From: Rotaria sordida
Lineage: Eukaryota > Rotifera > Eurotatoria > Philodinida > Philodinidae
Direction: 5' to 3'
DNA: 64,000 bases
NCBI GenBank assembly: GCA_905250125.1
Contig: CAJNOL010000779.1
Span: forward strand, 1-64,000
Part shown: positions 1 through 12,286 of the stretch, piece by piece
Position numbering within the stretch: the first letter of the stretch is position 1
How the letters are laid out: every line of letters starts with the position of its first letter
The notes under the pieces: generated by a model
Told to the model about the DNA's origin: nothing
Seen by the model: only the letters and a program-made list of their open reading frames with translations
Database searches by the model: none
Program-made: the position numbers and the translations under genes

Positions 1-35
1 AGAAAAATAAAAAAAAATGAATATTGTTATTTGTT

Positions 36-2494
36 TTATTTTTTGCAGCATGTTTCATCGGTTTTTTTCATCGGTTTAGGAATATCACTTGCTGGATTTA
101 TATCAAAAAATCCATTTGGTTTAAGAGTAAATCCACCTTTAACAACAGGCATAACAGGAAAATCTTCTTGTCTTGGTATATGTGTTACACCAAATGTATA
201 CCAAAGAACAATATCTTTATCAACAATTGATCGATCTTGTTCCGTATATTTTAATAAACCAATATCAGATTGACTTTGATTTGGATAATTTCCTGATCCA
301 AACATTTCTTTTTCATCAAATGGTGTTACCCATACATGATAATCAACGAAACTAGCACGTTTACGCCACCAAGCTTTTTTTGAACTCATTGGTATACAAT
401 TTTCACCTGGATATAATTTATAAGCTGTTGGTTGACCAATAGCATTACGAGTAGAATTATTTTCAAATATCCAACAACGAGATTTTTCTAAACATAAATT
501 ATTTCTTGCTTGTTTTTCAGTATCAAGTCGTATTTTATTTATATGAAATGCATTATGGAATTGATTATATTTAGCATCATCTGGATCAGCTTCAGCTTCA
601 ACCATATATGCTGTATTATTTATTCCATCAATAGCTAAATCTAAACGTACATTAAAAAAGTGTTGATGATATGGTGCAAATAATTGTGGAGCAATTATTG
701 AACCATATGGAGATTTTTGATCTGGTGGAACTGCACCTAATGATAGAATGCCAGTCATTATTACGTCAAAATGAATACTGGCATCTTGGTATAAATACCT
801 ATTAATGAAAAAAAAACGCTCTTTAGCAGAGTTATAATAGAAATTAAAAATAGAAAACATAATAGATTTTTTCCTTTCTTTTCTTACGATAAATGAATGT
901 GTAAAGACTGAAAACTTGTCTCTCAGTGAATTATATTTCTTAAAAATAATTAGAATACTTTTAATAAAATTATAAATTTTGACTTTTTGCTACATTTTGA
1001 GTAATATGAATGTAAAAATATGATATATTGAGTAAATCTTTGAATAAAATAATCGACCAACTCCGAAAATTAATTACAATACAGATATTTCATCATTTTA
1101 CATGTAGAAAGAATTCTCTTTAGCTGTGTCTAATAGAAATTAATTTTCTCACTACATTACCAATTATGTTTTATTAAAAAGAATCTAATTACCAAAAGAA
1201 ACCATATTCATAGTTTTCAATAGTTGCAATACTTGAAATAACCAATCGTCTACTTCGTCGTACCTAAATAAAGAAAAGAAAAACAACTCACTTTATCACA
1301 CTAATAGAACATAGCTTTGTTTGTAAATTACTTCAGGATTATTTAATCGTCGATCTGTATGTTTCCATAGAATTCCAACATCTTCTTCATGAAGACAAAT
1401 AGCATTTTTAATAACTAATAATTCTCCTCGACTTGTACACATATTTGCATCGAAGTATTTTATATACCCAAGACAATCACAACCAAGTTCAAGACTATTT
1501 GTACAACAACCTACACCATATTCACCACAATCAAATGCATTTTTTCGTGCTTGTTGTTCAGCTGGATCACCATAAGGTACAACCATTTCACTTAATCCAG
1601 CTCGATATAAAACTGATCGATTATCATAAGTTAAATGATGAAGAACTAAACCTTCACGCATTGTAAAACCAACAACAAATGACCATTTTTGCCATGATAC
1701 TTGATTACCATTAATTTGAAAACTTGGACCTTCAGGTTGAATAATATCTAATGGTCGAATATCATCACGAACTTTTCCTACTCGATCTGCTGTATAATTA
1801 AAATTCAGATAAGGAATTGGATAATGATTATATATTTCAATACGAATAACTTCCACTATAAAATCAAAAGAAATATTTTCAATTTTAGTTTTTAAATAAT
1901 AAATTTACTTAAATTAAGATCAACAACAGGTCTTAAACCTTCAATAGGATGTGTATATCCATTATCAGTTGGATCTGATCGTACAAAACATAAAGGTCTC
2001 GCTAAACGACGTGTTCGTTCTTCTTCTTGTCCAAAATATCCACTTGACCATATATCAACCATAACTCGATTAACATCATCAATACCATAATGTTTACGTA
2101 TTAATTCTTGAAATTCAACTGATCGAAGTACAGCTTGTTCACATTCAACTTGTTCATCAACTGTCATTGTTGGTTGAACATTAGGTATATGTTCAAATGA
2201 AATAAGATGACCTTCATTTTCAAGTGAAACATGTGCTTCATAACATGAATTTGTACCATTATCAAATAGAATAACATCAGCTTCACGTGAAATTTTTTCA
2301 TTAGATTTATTAAGTATTTTTTCTTTTGGTGCTTCATGTAAAGTAATAGATACAAAACGTGTTGTTGGTGTGACTTTATCAGATTGTTTTTTTAAAACAT
2401 TGACAGTAAGTTCGATTTCCGAAAGTGATAAAGGTTCTAATGGATGACGAGTTTGAATATTAGTTTTTGTAGTTTTGTTTTGTTCGTTGGCCAT
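36..2494 (-). CDS. Copper amine oxidase (primary-amine oxidase), complete, 4 exons
   Basis: Oxidises primary amines to aldehydes with release of ammonia and H2O2, using copper and a self-made topaquinone cofactor. Exons: 2494-1909, 1855-1302, 1263-1193, 798-36, all GT-AG and phase-consistent, giving 657 aa. Exon 1 holds the small N-terminal domains. Exon 2 carries the catalytic-base motif FDCGEYG (Asp about 304). Exon 3, only 71 nt, encodes the cofactor motif ENYEYGFFW (TPQ Tyr about 398). Exon 4 has the copper ligands HQH (448/450) and the third His about 610 in THIPRQEDFP. Length fits the family. The motifs (RRSRRLVIS, LGCDCLG) read like the bacterial, fungal and peroxisomal branch rather than animal AOC1-3, so old lateral transfer followed by intron gain is possible. 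All key residues are present and I expect it to be functional. Confidence 0.93.
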
Positions 2495-3980
2495 TTATTA
2501 GTTTTCGACGAGTAGTTGAATATTAAATGATATCTGTAAATACTTTACTCTTTTTGTGTTGACTTTAGTTTATCTTTATACTTTTCGTTTGAGACCGATT
2601 AGATTTCTTATCGCCGAGTTTTATGTTTACAAATGAAGACATGAAAGGATTGAAAGAAAAAAAATATGCGACCAAAAAATTAAGTTTAACACCTAAGGCG
2701 AAGATACGTGACTCACTCCATACGACAGTTACAAACTAATCAAAACACGTGTCCTTACTTTACCATAATTTGAGTATTATGTTTTTTTCTCTTTCTTTTT
2801 ATCAATGACTATTCCTTGGTAGAAGAATACGATCCGTATATGGCTGTTTACAGCGACATAGAGGGCTGCACAAATATAAGTACAAAATGTATTCTAGTGC
2901 AAATATCACCCTAATAAATCCAGAATTTGAGAATTGCCTTCATCAAAGTCATCCGTCCAGTTGCAGTCGTGATCTCTTGCAACAATGTTTATATACTACG
3001 GATTCTAATCAAAATATATTTCCACACATTGTCTATTGATGAATACAAAATACGTGTAACCAAACTCTGATATCCGTGTCTTATGCTATCAGATAGTGCC
3101 ATGCACTGTGATACACTCTAGATACTTCACTACATATACTCTTATAACCTTATATCTTGAGTATGGACATGACTGAAGAGAAGATCACCTCCAACTCTCA
3201 CACTCTCCCATAGTATGTATTCCATTGTGAATGCAAACAAACGTTATAATTGATATTTATTCAAAGCGAAAAGGTGTGGTTGGGGGATGTGATGGTTTAG
3301 GTTCAAACCAAAAAAGTACTTTTGTCTTCAGGAAATATCAGTTAAAATGTACTTCTGTATTTATGGTGGAACATTTACCAAGGGGATATTCATCTCTAGA
3401 ATTGTGCTCAGGTAACCATGATTAGGGAGTCAATTAGTCAGTAAGTATAACTGACAACTTTGGAGAAGGATCAATCGTTGTTATGGAAGTATGTGAGGAA
3501 AGCATGCAAGAAAACCATATAGTTTTGCTGGAAGAAAAATGGAAATTGTCTCAGATAGGTAGTCACTTCTCTGCTTTCCCGATTTACGATATTTCCGTTC
3601 ATCTCATAGTAGAACAAAAAAATATCAGTAATCACAATTAAAATGTTTATGCATTTGGGTCGTTATATTCTTTTATTCGAAAACATCTCACATAACAATG
3701 AAGATAGTCAATTGAGTTTGCTCTTATTTAAAACTCGGAAATGGATATGCAACAATAAGTCGTAGAAAATATTTTTCTTAGTGTGAATGCAATAATTTAA
3801 TTCTTACTTCAGCTGCGGAATTTTTTCAACGATTATTTAATGTATAATATGAATAGTGTATGTAACTCAATGATCTATATGAAAAGTGTTTTCAAAATAA
3901 ACCAAGGGAGCACAAAAAAATCAGAAAAAAAAGCTTGCTAGTACAGCCCCTTTGAAGCTGAAATGTGGAACTTATCTCTC

Positions 3981-4194
3981 GTAGACTATAGCTGTTTTGC
4001 AGGATGATTGATGTCCAGAGTAATCACTTCTCTAATTTCTGCATTTCGAACAGAATTTTTTTATTTTTTTCTACGGCGATGCAAACAAAAATATAGTACC
4101 CGTAGAAAAAATAAAAAATTCCTGTTCGAAATGCAGAAATTAGAAAGATTCTTGCTCTGATATTCAATTACCCTGCAAAACAACTATAGTTTAC
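3981..4194. repeat. Fold-back (inverted-repeat) element
   Basis: Left arm 3981-4075 and right arm 4100-4194 are near-reverse complements around a short loop of about 24 nt. Matching landmarks are GTAGACTATAGCTGTTTTGC on the left and its imperfect complement GCAAAACAACTATAGTTTAC on the right, plus TTTCTGCATTTCGAACAG near the loop. No ORF is present. It looks like a MITE or fold-back relic. Confidence 0.8.
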
Positions 4195-5995
4195 AAGGGA
4201 TTTATCACTTTACGTATTTTGTATCAGTTTAATGAGGCTAGAGAGAATATGTCAGTTTCACAAAAAAAAACGCAACAAAAACCAAATAAGAATGTTGAAA
4301 GATCATCGACATAAAGTCGACAAGTATAAATTTATATAAACATATCCTTCTGTTTGTTCGATATATCGTCATGCAAAATATCAATACCAATTCATGAACA
4401 TGTTATTATACTTAATTCAACATATGAAAAAAAATTGACAACAATATGTGCATTTTAATTCAATTTAGAATTCAACTTCTATCCACATGAAATACAGAAT
4501 TATCATACAAATTAATTCAGATGTTGATGTAAAAGTTAAAAAAAAAGATTTTTATTTTAATTAGAGAAAAGATAAAAATACCCAATAAGTTTCTTAATTC
4601 AAACCGAGATTGTGAATGAATTCTATAAATAATTCAACATATTTCGATTATATAATCTTATTTAAGTTATAATAGATCTTTTTGATGTATCATCAATTTA
4701 TCCATATTTATGAAGTTTTTATAAATTATTTCGACGTTCTGATAAATGACCTCCAAATTCATAGACATAACCATTTTCATTGTGTCATGTTCACTTACAA
4801 AAATATATGTATTTATATAATTTACCGTGTGATGAATATTTAAATGCTTGAAGAATTGATAAATTACATTCTTCTTCTTCTGATGATATTTGATGAATCC
4901 ATACTGATTGAAAATAACGTCTTTTCTTCATTAAATAAATTATAAACATTTGATATTTCGAAATAATTTTTTGATTCAAAAATAGATCAGATTTAATGCT
5001 CAATAGTCTCATTTTTGCCTAACCGATTAAACGATTCAATTCATTATTTATAAATCTACTTAAGTTACGGAAACTTTTATTATTACATACCAATTTTTTG
5101 GACACAGATTTCAAAATAAAACTATTTTCTAACCATTTCCAATATTAATCTATTGTTGAAATCTAAATATTTATTATTATAGAAAGAAAACAAACTTTCT
5201 CATAATTGTATTTAATGTTTTTGAATTTAAAAAGTATTTCTGTAAATGTTTAACTTGAAGATATAGATCTAAATGATGATTCCAGTAAATAATAATAGAT
5301 GGACGTTAAAGAAACCATATATAAATGACTATTTCTCATAGAATTTATCGCATTTGAATTTCTTTTCAACATTAGTAACGTGCACAAGCTCCTTCACTTT
5401 TATTTAAATGATTTATACGATGAATTTCAGATATATGAATTAATAATGAATTATCTTACATAAATTATTCTTCAATTTTCTTTAATAAATACAAAAAAAA
5501 ACAAACTTGATTAGAAGGAAGATATTATTCATAGTTATTTAAATCAATTTGATTATCAGTTATTACCAATATATATGCTTTTATTTCTTTAACATCATCA
5601 TAGGGATTTTGAAAGAAAAATGAAAAAAATTTGTTTAACGTAAAATCTTCAAGTAAAATTAATTCTTTTTAAACAAACCTAAAGTTTATTTTTTTTATGA
5701 TGGTATTAAAATCTTGATAAGAAAAATTCGGATAAAATTTAAATCAATAATTCTTAATTTTTTATATCATTAAATTCAATTTCACATGCAATTATAAATA
5801 ATATTGATACAACGATTAATATTAAACTAATCCCGTAGGTTATAAATATACACCCTTATGAAAATATTATTTCTAATTTTTGATTTTTAGTATAATTGTT
5901 AAAGAAAAGATAACTTTTTCGTAGTTTATTTTATTGGAATTAAATTTTGATATAGTGAAAAAATTTCATATTGATGAGACTAAAAACAACAAAAT

Positions 5996-6058
5996 AGGGT
6001 GTGGGACATAGGTGAGCATGCGTATATGTTGTGAATGAAGAAAGCACATCCACACCCT
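5996..6058. repeat. GT-rich short palindrome, family copy
   Basis: Arms AGGGTGTGG and CCACACCCT enclose a loop of about 45 nt that ends in GAAGAAAGCACATC. It belongs to a dispersed family of GT-rich/AC-rich inverted repeats seen between 3 and 18 kb. Confidence 0.65.
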
Positions 6059-6633
6059 GTTCCATTTAGTTACAGATAGCATCCCAAAAAGACAAATTTT
6101 TCAAGTTTCGAGAGGCGCCATTCTATTTACTCATATATCAAACATTTGTGAATACACCTGATTATAGATGATGAATCGTATAGATAATTAAACGACCAAT
6201 CGATAGCGTTCTTCATAGACATGATCCTAATTTTAACCAGCTGATTGATGAAAATGTAGTTTCTTCGATTTCAATCGAGAGAAAATCTTTAACTTCTAGA
6301 AGATGTAAATATCGTTAGAGAAAAATACGATTCATGACAAATACTAAAATCAATTTGTTTGGAAACTCGAGATTCGTGCTTCGTACTGCATTTCATATTC
6401 GAGTCAAACTCGGTTTTACTGAATTTTCGACCAATGTAGAGAATGTCTAGCTTCATCAAAAAGCAATGGCTAATAAATATTTTCTTTTCCATAAAAACAG
6501 ATCTCAGTGCATTTGAGTTAATTTCAAAATTTATAACTTAGATGAGACAATTGTAGATGTAATTTAATCATGTTTTTCATAGTATTTTATTTATGGAAAT
6601 CTGATTAGAAAAAAATTCTTTTTTTCATTTTAG

Positions 6634-8834
6634 TTTCGAAATAGATATGAAAAATGTCAATATGAACTTGAACAAGCAATAAAAGATCGTGAAGGAATAT
6701 CAAATAAATTCAAATCAATACTTGATCGTTTGTAATCATAAAAGAAATTCTTTTCGTTTGTTTTTTTAAATTTTCATATTTTAGAAGTGCATGATTTAGA
6801 ACAACAATTATCAGATTTACGTAAAAAAGTTGATAGTGAATGTACGAAAAAAGAAATTGTATGCAGTTTTTCTTTAATTATAAAAGAAATTTAATAAGAC
6901 AAAAAGATGTTTTTTTTCTTAATTATAGGCAGCGAAAAAACTTCAAGAAATAATAGAATCAAATCCAATTCAAAATAATCTATTTTTATCTAGACCAATT
7001 CGTAGTAGTCCCCGATGTGATCATGATCGAAATGAACGTAATGTTGCACGACGTCTTGAACAAGTTTTAGAAGTCGTATGTTTTAAAAAAAATTTGAAAG
7101 CTTTTTGTTTTTCTGGTTAATTAAAATAATTTTATTTTCAAAAACAAACAAACAAAGGAACATATGAATTATGAAAAATTACAAAATGAAAAAAATGAAG
7201 AATTAGCAAGATTATGGGAAGATATCAATAAATTAAAACATGAATTAGAAACACGAAAAGTTGAAATTGAAAAATATAAACAAATAGTTGAAATTCGTGA
7301 ATCAATTGATAATGTTTTATTAACAATTGATGACCGAGGTATTTAATTTCTATTCAATTAAAAGAAAAATTTGTTTACAAAAAAAAACAATAGACCATAT
7401 GGAAGTTGGAAACAACAATATGTTGTTATTACAAACAATAAATTATTATTATACAATTCAGAAAATGATCAATCACCAGCAATTTCTATTGATTTTGAGC
7501 AAGTCACTTTTTTGGGTGGGAGGAGCTTCAGTATATTTATTCAAAGTTGAAATCTATTGTTGTAATTTGACATTATAGACTTTGACAAGAACTAAGAATC
7601 AAAATTAAAGTCATCAGTTTTATAAATATATTCTTTCTCTAACAATAATCTAAAAGTATCAATCAAAACGAAATCTTTCTTAAAATTTTCAATATTCAAA
7701 AGCCTATTAGGCTATTCTTACGAGAGAACATTTCCAGATGTCTCGCTCAGATTTCGTTTAATAGAGGACTTCGAGTAGATAAAAAACCTAAAAGGGTTCC
7801 AACCGACAGCTTTTTCTTCAGAGGTTACGACCGATTTTCTGATTTTCCCAGTGAGAACTAACATAAAAAGAAAAATGTATACCTCCATCAAAGAAACTTA
7901 TAGGGAGCCAAAATTTGTTTTGATGGCAGTCTTAAGAGTCCTCTATATGCTCTGAAAGTTTCACAATTCTATCACTCTCTTTTCCAGAGTTATAGAACAT
8001 TTCTATTAGTGTAAGGATGTGAGTGTGAGTGTAGGCGTTAGTGCTCCTTTGCCTACACCCACATCCTTACACTTGTAGAAATGTCCTATGATTCGGAAAA
8101 AGTGATGAATTGCTTTTGAGCAGTTTTCTCTTAAGCAAAAGATTTGATATTACTTTCATTAGATGATCATATTAAAATATGTTTTCTTTTTATCATTTAG
8201 TAAACTTTGTCATGTTCGAGCTGTTACTCAAAGTAAAACAAATTTTGATGATTTTTTTCTAAAATAAAAAATTGTGTTTCATTCATAGGCGATGTTCTTC
8301 ATGTTGATCCAAATATGATACCAAAAATATTTCAAGTGCTATATGATAATGAAGGTCAAACATTATTAAATAATTCAACAATTCATACACAAGTAAAATT
8401 TCTGATTTATTTCACGATATTCGTTTTGAAATTGTTTTGCTTTATCTTTTAGAATCAAAATAATCATACTGATAAAACAATTGAAAATAAAGGTCATAGT
8501 TTTGTTATTATTGCTTATCGTATGCTAACACAATGTGAAATATGTAATCATCCATGTTATCATAATTTTTCTCCTCCTTCATGTCTTGAATGTATACGAT
8601 GTCATGTACTTTGTTATAAACAACATTATGATGATAGAGAAGAATTTATATTATCATGTCGAGGTAATTTGATTAATAAAAAACAAAAATCATCGAACAG
8701 AATACTTGCTTTTAGTTAATGATAAATTATCAGCTAAAGCATTATTAATAATGTGTGTAAATGAAGAAGAACAAAAACAATGGGTTGCTAAATTAAGTAA
8801 CAAAATACCTACACGTGAAATTGTTTTAATATAA
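6634..8834 (+). CDS. Rho-associated kinase (ROCK) C-terminal region: coiled coil, PH split by C1; no kinase domain seen
   Basis: ROCK is a Rho effector whose C-terminus folds back on the kinase. Exons: 6634-6727, 6785-6858, 6929-7075, 7158-7338, 7394-7498, 8201-8232, 8289-8392, 8453-8663, 8716-8834. Exons 1-4 are heptad-rich coiled coil. Exon 5 starts the PH domain (WKQQYVVITNNKLLLYN); exons 6-7 (KLCHVRAVTQ, IPKIFQVLYDNEG) continue it. Exon 8 is an atypical C1 zinc finger (CEICNHPCYH, CLECIRCHVLC) and exon 9 closes the PH domain (EEEQKQWVAKL). The order matches ROCK and no other family known to me. Exon 1 opens at a splice acceptor, so upstream exons are expected, yet no kinase domain is visible in the window. 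Exon 4 ends in phase 1 while exon 5 needs phase 2, so the frame does not join. The intron after exon 5 appears to be GC-AG. It may be a truncated, decaying copy. Confidence 0.75.
8009..8073. repeat. GT-rich palindrome in the ROCK intron
   Basis: AGTGTAAGGATGTGAGTGTG... on the left pairs with ...CACCCACATCCTTACACT on the right. Weaker pairing extends to about 7993-8090. It lies inside the 702-nt intron after exon 5 of the ROCK fragment. Confidence 0.8.
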
Positions 8835-9284
8835 TCATACACATTTGTCAGGGTTTTGGTAAATGATTTTATTTTTTTTATAATTATTTATTAAGATTAC
8901 TATTAAGGGGTTGATTTATAATAAAAAAACGAACAATGGGTGTGCGTGTCATTGCTTTTACCAGTGTTCGCGGTTGTGTTGGTGTGGATACACAGGAACA
9001 CTCATCCAAGTCAGGCTCTTTTTCCAGATTCTTTAGCAACGAAAAAAAAAGATGTTGAACGGCATTAGCAACAAGACATTGAGTGCTCGAGAACATTCAA
9101 AAGCCTTTCTCGAAATTTGAACGACTGAAATACTTTTGTGGATGTTCTAAATTGCACCGCTTTTAGATTTTTGCATAGATAAAAAGTTTCTATTCAAGAT
9201 GTCAACAATGAAAAAAGCAAAAACAAAATAAGATAGATTGTTTCCCTGTCAATTGATTGTTCTTGGAAAAGATCTATAGTCTAC

Positions 9285-9687
9285 TAAACCCCTCCCCGTA
9301 TTAGAAGACCCCCCCATATTAGTAGACTCCCCTATAATAGAAGACCCCCCTGGTCAAAAAGTTCATCGGGCGTATTAGGAGACCTCCCTTTAATTAATAA
9401 ATTATTTGCTAATTAGGAACTTTAATTAGGGAATTTCCGTCCAGGAATGCACAGTTTTTAGGTTCTTCAGCTGGTAATATTTAGAAAATGAGTCCAAATG
9501 TATCCATCGACCCTCAAAACCGTGAAAATCCCTATGAGAATCCTGAAAATCGCCTCGGATTTCTGGAAAACTACTTTCAGTTAATAATTGGTAACAAACC
9601 TAGGACATAATAGAAGACCCCTCTGAGAAATTTTTACAACGACACATAATAGAAGACCAGGGGTCTTCTAATGCGGGGAGGGGTTTA
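9285..9687. mobile_element. Short non-autonomous TIR element, copy A
   Basis: The 403-bp element begins TAAACCCCTCCCCGTATTAG and ends with the near-perfect inverted copy CTAATGCGGGGAGGGGTTTA. The subterminal motif AATAGAAGACCCC is repeated several times at both ends. There is no coding capacity. TA at each outer end may be the target-site duplication, which would suggest a Tc/mariner-type mobiliser, but that is inference. A second, interrupted copy lies at 16611-17988. Confidence 0.85.
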
Positions 9688-10859
9688 GAGATTTTTCACT
9701 TAACGTATGTTTGACACTATCGGATCATCGACGCTAGATAACAAACAGAAAGATTATAACATCAAGGATGATGAAAACAGATGTGGTCAGATTCATGATA
9801 AATATTGTTTGAGCGTTTGCATACAACTATCTGAGAACAATTCAATCATTGAAAGCGACAAATACCGATTTCAACAGTATCTGCCATATAAAAACAGCTA
9901 CACACATTATTCGACGAACATTGATCATATTGAGATATCACATTGCATAGTTGAGATTTGAGTTGAACTATTGACATACTAAATTAATTGTACTTTGGGC
10001 TGTGTCTTCGTCCTAACAAGAGTTGTGTTATTCGACTTGATAGTTTGGGAGAAGTAAAGAACCACATCCACACTCATTCTATTAATCTTAAATTACATCA
10101 TCTAGATCCCAATGTAGTTATGGAATCATTATTTACAAGACGAAATCTTGGTCCTTTTGTTTTTAATAAGAACTGCTTCAATTGTTTAATAGTGTAAGAC
10201 TTTGAAGGTGAGTCCTTGGTACGACGAGGCATAGAATAATTGGACATAGCATTATAGATCAGGAGTAGAGATCATACAAATATCATCATGCGAGTCATAT
10301 AATATAGAACTTCTTCGTAAATCTTTTATTTTAACTTAGTAAAGGCACGAGAATAAGAAATGTGGATGGAATTTTTTCGTGCTATGCTATCAGACCTTAG
10401 ATAACTCATCCTTGTTAGCAGATTCTTCTTCAGTTATGTATTTAATTCATAGTTTCGAAACAATGACTCCTATACGATAAGTTAGGTATCGAAAAATTCT
10501 AAATTTATTTTACAGCCAAATGAGATTCTTTACTGATCAGAGCAAGTTTCTATAAACATGTGTTTTAAATTGAAAATGTTTTGCTTGTGCTATTCTCTAT
10601 CAATTTCACCGAAGTGATTTTTGACAGAATGACAAAGTTATGTCGATGGTCATTGCCTCCAGATTGTATATAGATGTCGCTGGTGGGAAAGTGCATCTAT
10701 TAATTAATCAGACAAGAAAGAAATGTCGGTGAATCTTTCTGACAATATATCTAGCGGTGATTGTTTTATTCAACAATTATTTTCATGCTATCCTGCTGCA
10801 AGGGAAGATGAAACAAGCTTATTCTTCTCTGTGGCCAACTCTCATATGCAAGAATTACA
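9688..10859. other. Non-coding stretch between TIR element and duplicated block
   Basis: Open stretches at 9707-9961 and 9988-10197 exist, but I see no recognisable domain, no start context and no splice pattern linking them. I assign nothing here. Confidence 0.5.
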
Positions 10860-11073
10860 ATTGTTATTTAAAATCTTATTGAAGCTTTTACTTTTCTTAT
10901 CGAATGCAAATATTGAAAAAGCAAGAAAGGAGAAAAAATTAAAACGAACAAAAACAATGAATTCCTTTTGAAATGATAGATTGAAATAAAACTAGTTCAT
11001 GTCCAATATATTGTTTGCATGACTAGATGCAAACTGAAATAACGAATGTATTATATAATAGAATTATTTATTT

Positions 11074-11491
11074 CTATCCAAAAAGCGTATCCCAATGAGA
11101 TTTTCGTCCATAGGCATATGATGGTTGATGTCGACGATTAGTACGTTGAATAGGAATATGAAAAACTCGTCGATTTGCTGATGTTAATTGTGTTCTTTTA
11201 CGTGGGATGTCATCATCATTCTGATCGCTACTGTTGTCGTCATCATCATCATTTTCATAAAATTTTGTTTCTCGATTTTTCAAAAGGGTTAATAATTTTG
11301 AATAACTTGGTAATACAACAAGATCTTTTCTTGAAACTTTTGAAATAGGTTTAACATCTTCTATTGATCTTGCTGATACTAGACAAAGTTAAAGAATCGA
11401 ATAAAAAAAGAATATCATGTATAAATTTCTTTATCTTACCACATAAAAGAAAAACGAATACAAAAACTATTGAGTATATCAATGCTTGCAT
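11074..11491 (-). CDS. Small secreted protein, candidate neuropeptide precursor, copy 1
   Basis: Two exons, 11491-11440 and 11378-11074, encode 118 aa. Exon 1 is almost exactly a signal peptide (MQALIYSIVFVFVFLLC, then VSA). The mature part has an acidic Asp/Asn spacer (ENDDDDDNSSDQNDDD) followed by basic sites PRKR, NRR, NRR and GRK. The protein ends SHWDTLFG at the stop. Dibasic cleavage plus C-terminal Gly amidation would release HQPSYAY-amide and SHWDTLF-amide, the layout of a neuropeptide prohormone; processing is inferred. I do not recognise the peptide family. An AATAAA (minus strand, 11072-11067) lies just downstream of the stop. A paralogue lies at 19155-19571. A non-peptide secreted role cannot be excluded. 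Confidence 0.72.
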
Positions 11492-11550
11492 TACGATTAA
11501 TAAAAAAAAATACGAATAATGATGTCAAACACTCAAGTGCAATGTATGTC

Positions 11551-11563
11551 TATGTATATATAA
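11551..11563 (-). promoter_or_regulatory. TATA box of peptide gene 1
   Basis: Read on the minus strand the sequence is TATATATACATA, about 60 nt upstream of the ATG at 11491. The same box at the same distance is kept in the paralogous copy (19630-19642), which supports function. Confidence 0.55.
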
Positions 11564-12208
11564 GAATATGAAATTAGCAAGTGATGGAAGAAAAGATCAA
11601 TTTGTAAATTTTATGACAAAATGTTGTTTTTTACTCTACCACGCTTGTAAAAAGTGAAAAAAAAAGAATATAAGATTGATTTATTGATGTCGTCGTCATC
11701 ACAACGAATTTTTGCGCACATTTTATCGAAGAAAAAAATAAACACAATTTAATCACATACTTAATTTTTCTTTCGAAAACATTTCTATTGGAATAAAAAA
11801 AAATATTTTGCTCATGAAACGAAATACTCGAACACATCTTTGATAGAAATATACTTATTAGACAAGTTGACAAATTACTTAATGTATGCTAAGTTGATTA
11901 ATCACTTCAATGAGCTGGAATTGTTAATATCGTGAACGCGTTTGATGAAGAATGATGAATTTCGTTATAATAACATAAACAATGAATAATTCAGAACACA
12001 AGCTCTTTATATATTAATTTTTTACGCGTACAGTATGCTATGGAAGAACGAAAAAGATCCACATACATACACGTAAATATGAATGAATAATCATCTTATT
12101 GAAAATTTATTTCAACTGGATTTATTGACTTTCAAATTTCTCTGATTAAATATTCATCGAAAAACAAGACGTATTTGCTATTATAGTTTCACTTAGACAC
12201 GACTATCA

Positions 12209-12286
12209 GAGTGAGGTGGAGTGCGGAATGTGGACCAAAAGAAGAGCTACATACTATACAATCACATCCCCACTCACACCGACACA
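12209..12286. repeat. GT-rich palindrome with AAGAAGAG core
   Basis: GAGTGAGGTGGAGTGCGG on the left, core AAAAGAAGAGC, then CACATCCCCACTCACACCG on the right. Member of the 3-18 kb palindrome family. Confidence 0.7.

Larger units (their letters stand above)
2495..6633. other. Non-coding stretch between amine oxidase and the ROCK fragment
   Basis: No gene can be supported here. It holds the upstream region of the amine oxidase (start at 2494), a fold-back repeat at 3981-4194, a degenerate GT-rich palindrome near 3150-3209 and a better one at 5996-6058. The rest is AT-rich with frequent stops. The missing 5' exons of the ROCK fragment are not recognisable here. Confidence 0.6.
10860..12190. repeat. 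Duplicated block, copy 1 (contains secreted-peptide gene 1)
   Basis: About 1.3 kb aligns collinearly with 18940-20290, about 8 kb away in the same orientation. It covers the 3' flank, both exons and the intron of the peptide gene, the TATA region and about 600 bp of upstream sequence. Divergence is mostly substitutions and small indels. Outside these limits the two regions are unrelated. Confidence 0.85.

Noticed and set aside
1433-1666. Plus-strand ORF opposite amine oxidase exon 2, and similar ORFs opposite other exons (29065-29247, 29877-30101, 52021-52221)
   Set aside because: Antisense shadows of well-supported coding exons.
4680-5012. Minus-strand open stretch with protein-like runs (MKKRRYFQSVWIHQ, and ENGYVYEFGGHLSE in another frame at 4740-4790)
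   Set aside because: The two parts cannot be joined by a splice that keeps frame, and no family was recognised. It may be a relic exon, but the evidence is too thin.
9707-10197. Two consecutive plus-strand open stretches of 84 and 69 codons
   Set aside because: No domain, no splice link, no homology I can recall; likely chance ORFs in a locally less AT-rich stretch.
10723-10971. 82-codon plus-strand ORF
   Set aside because: Its second half overlaps the duplicated block, and copy 2 does not keep the frame there.
11631-11873. Minus-strand ORF with a related ORF in the second duplicated block (19677-19928)
   Set aside because: The two copies share DNA similarity but not reading frame or start; it is upstream/promoter sequence of the peptide genes.
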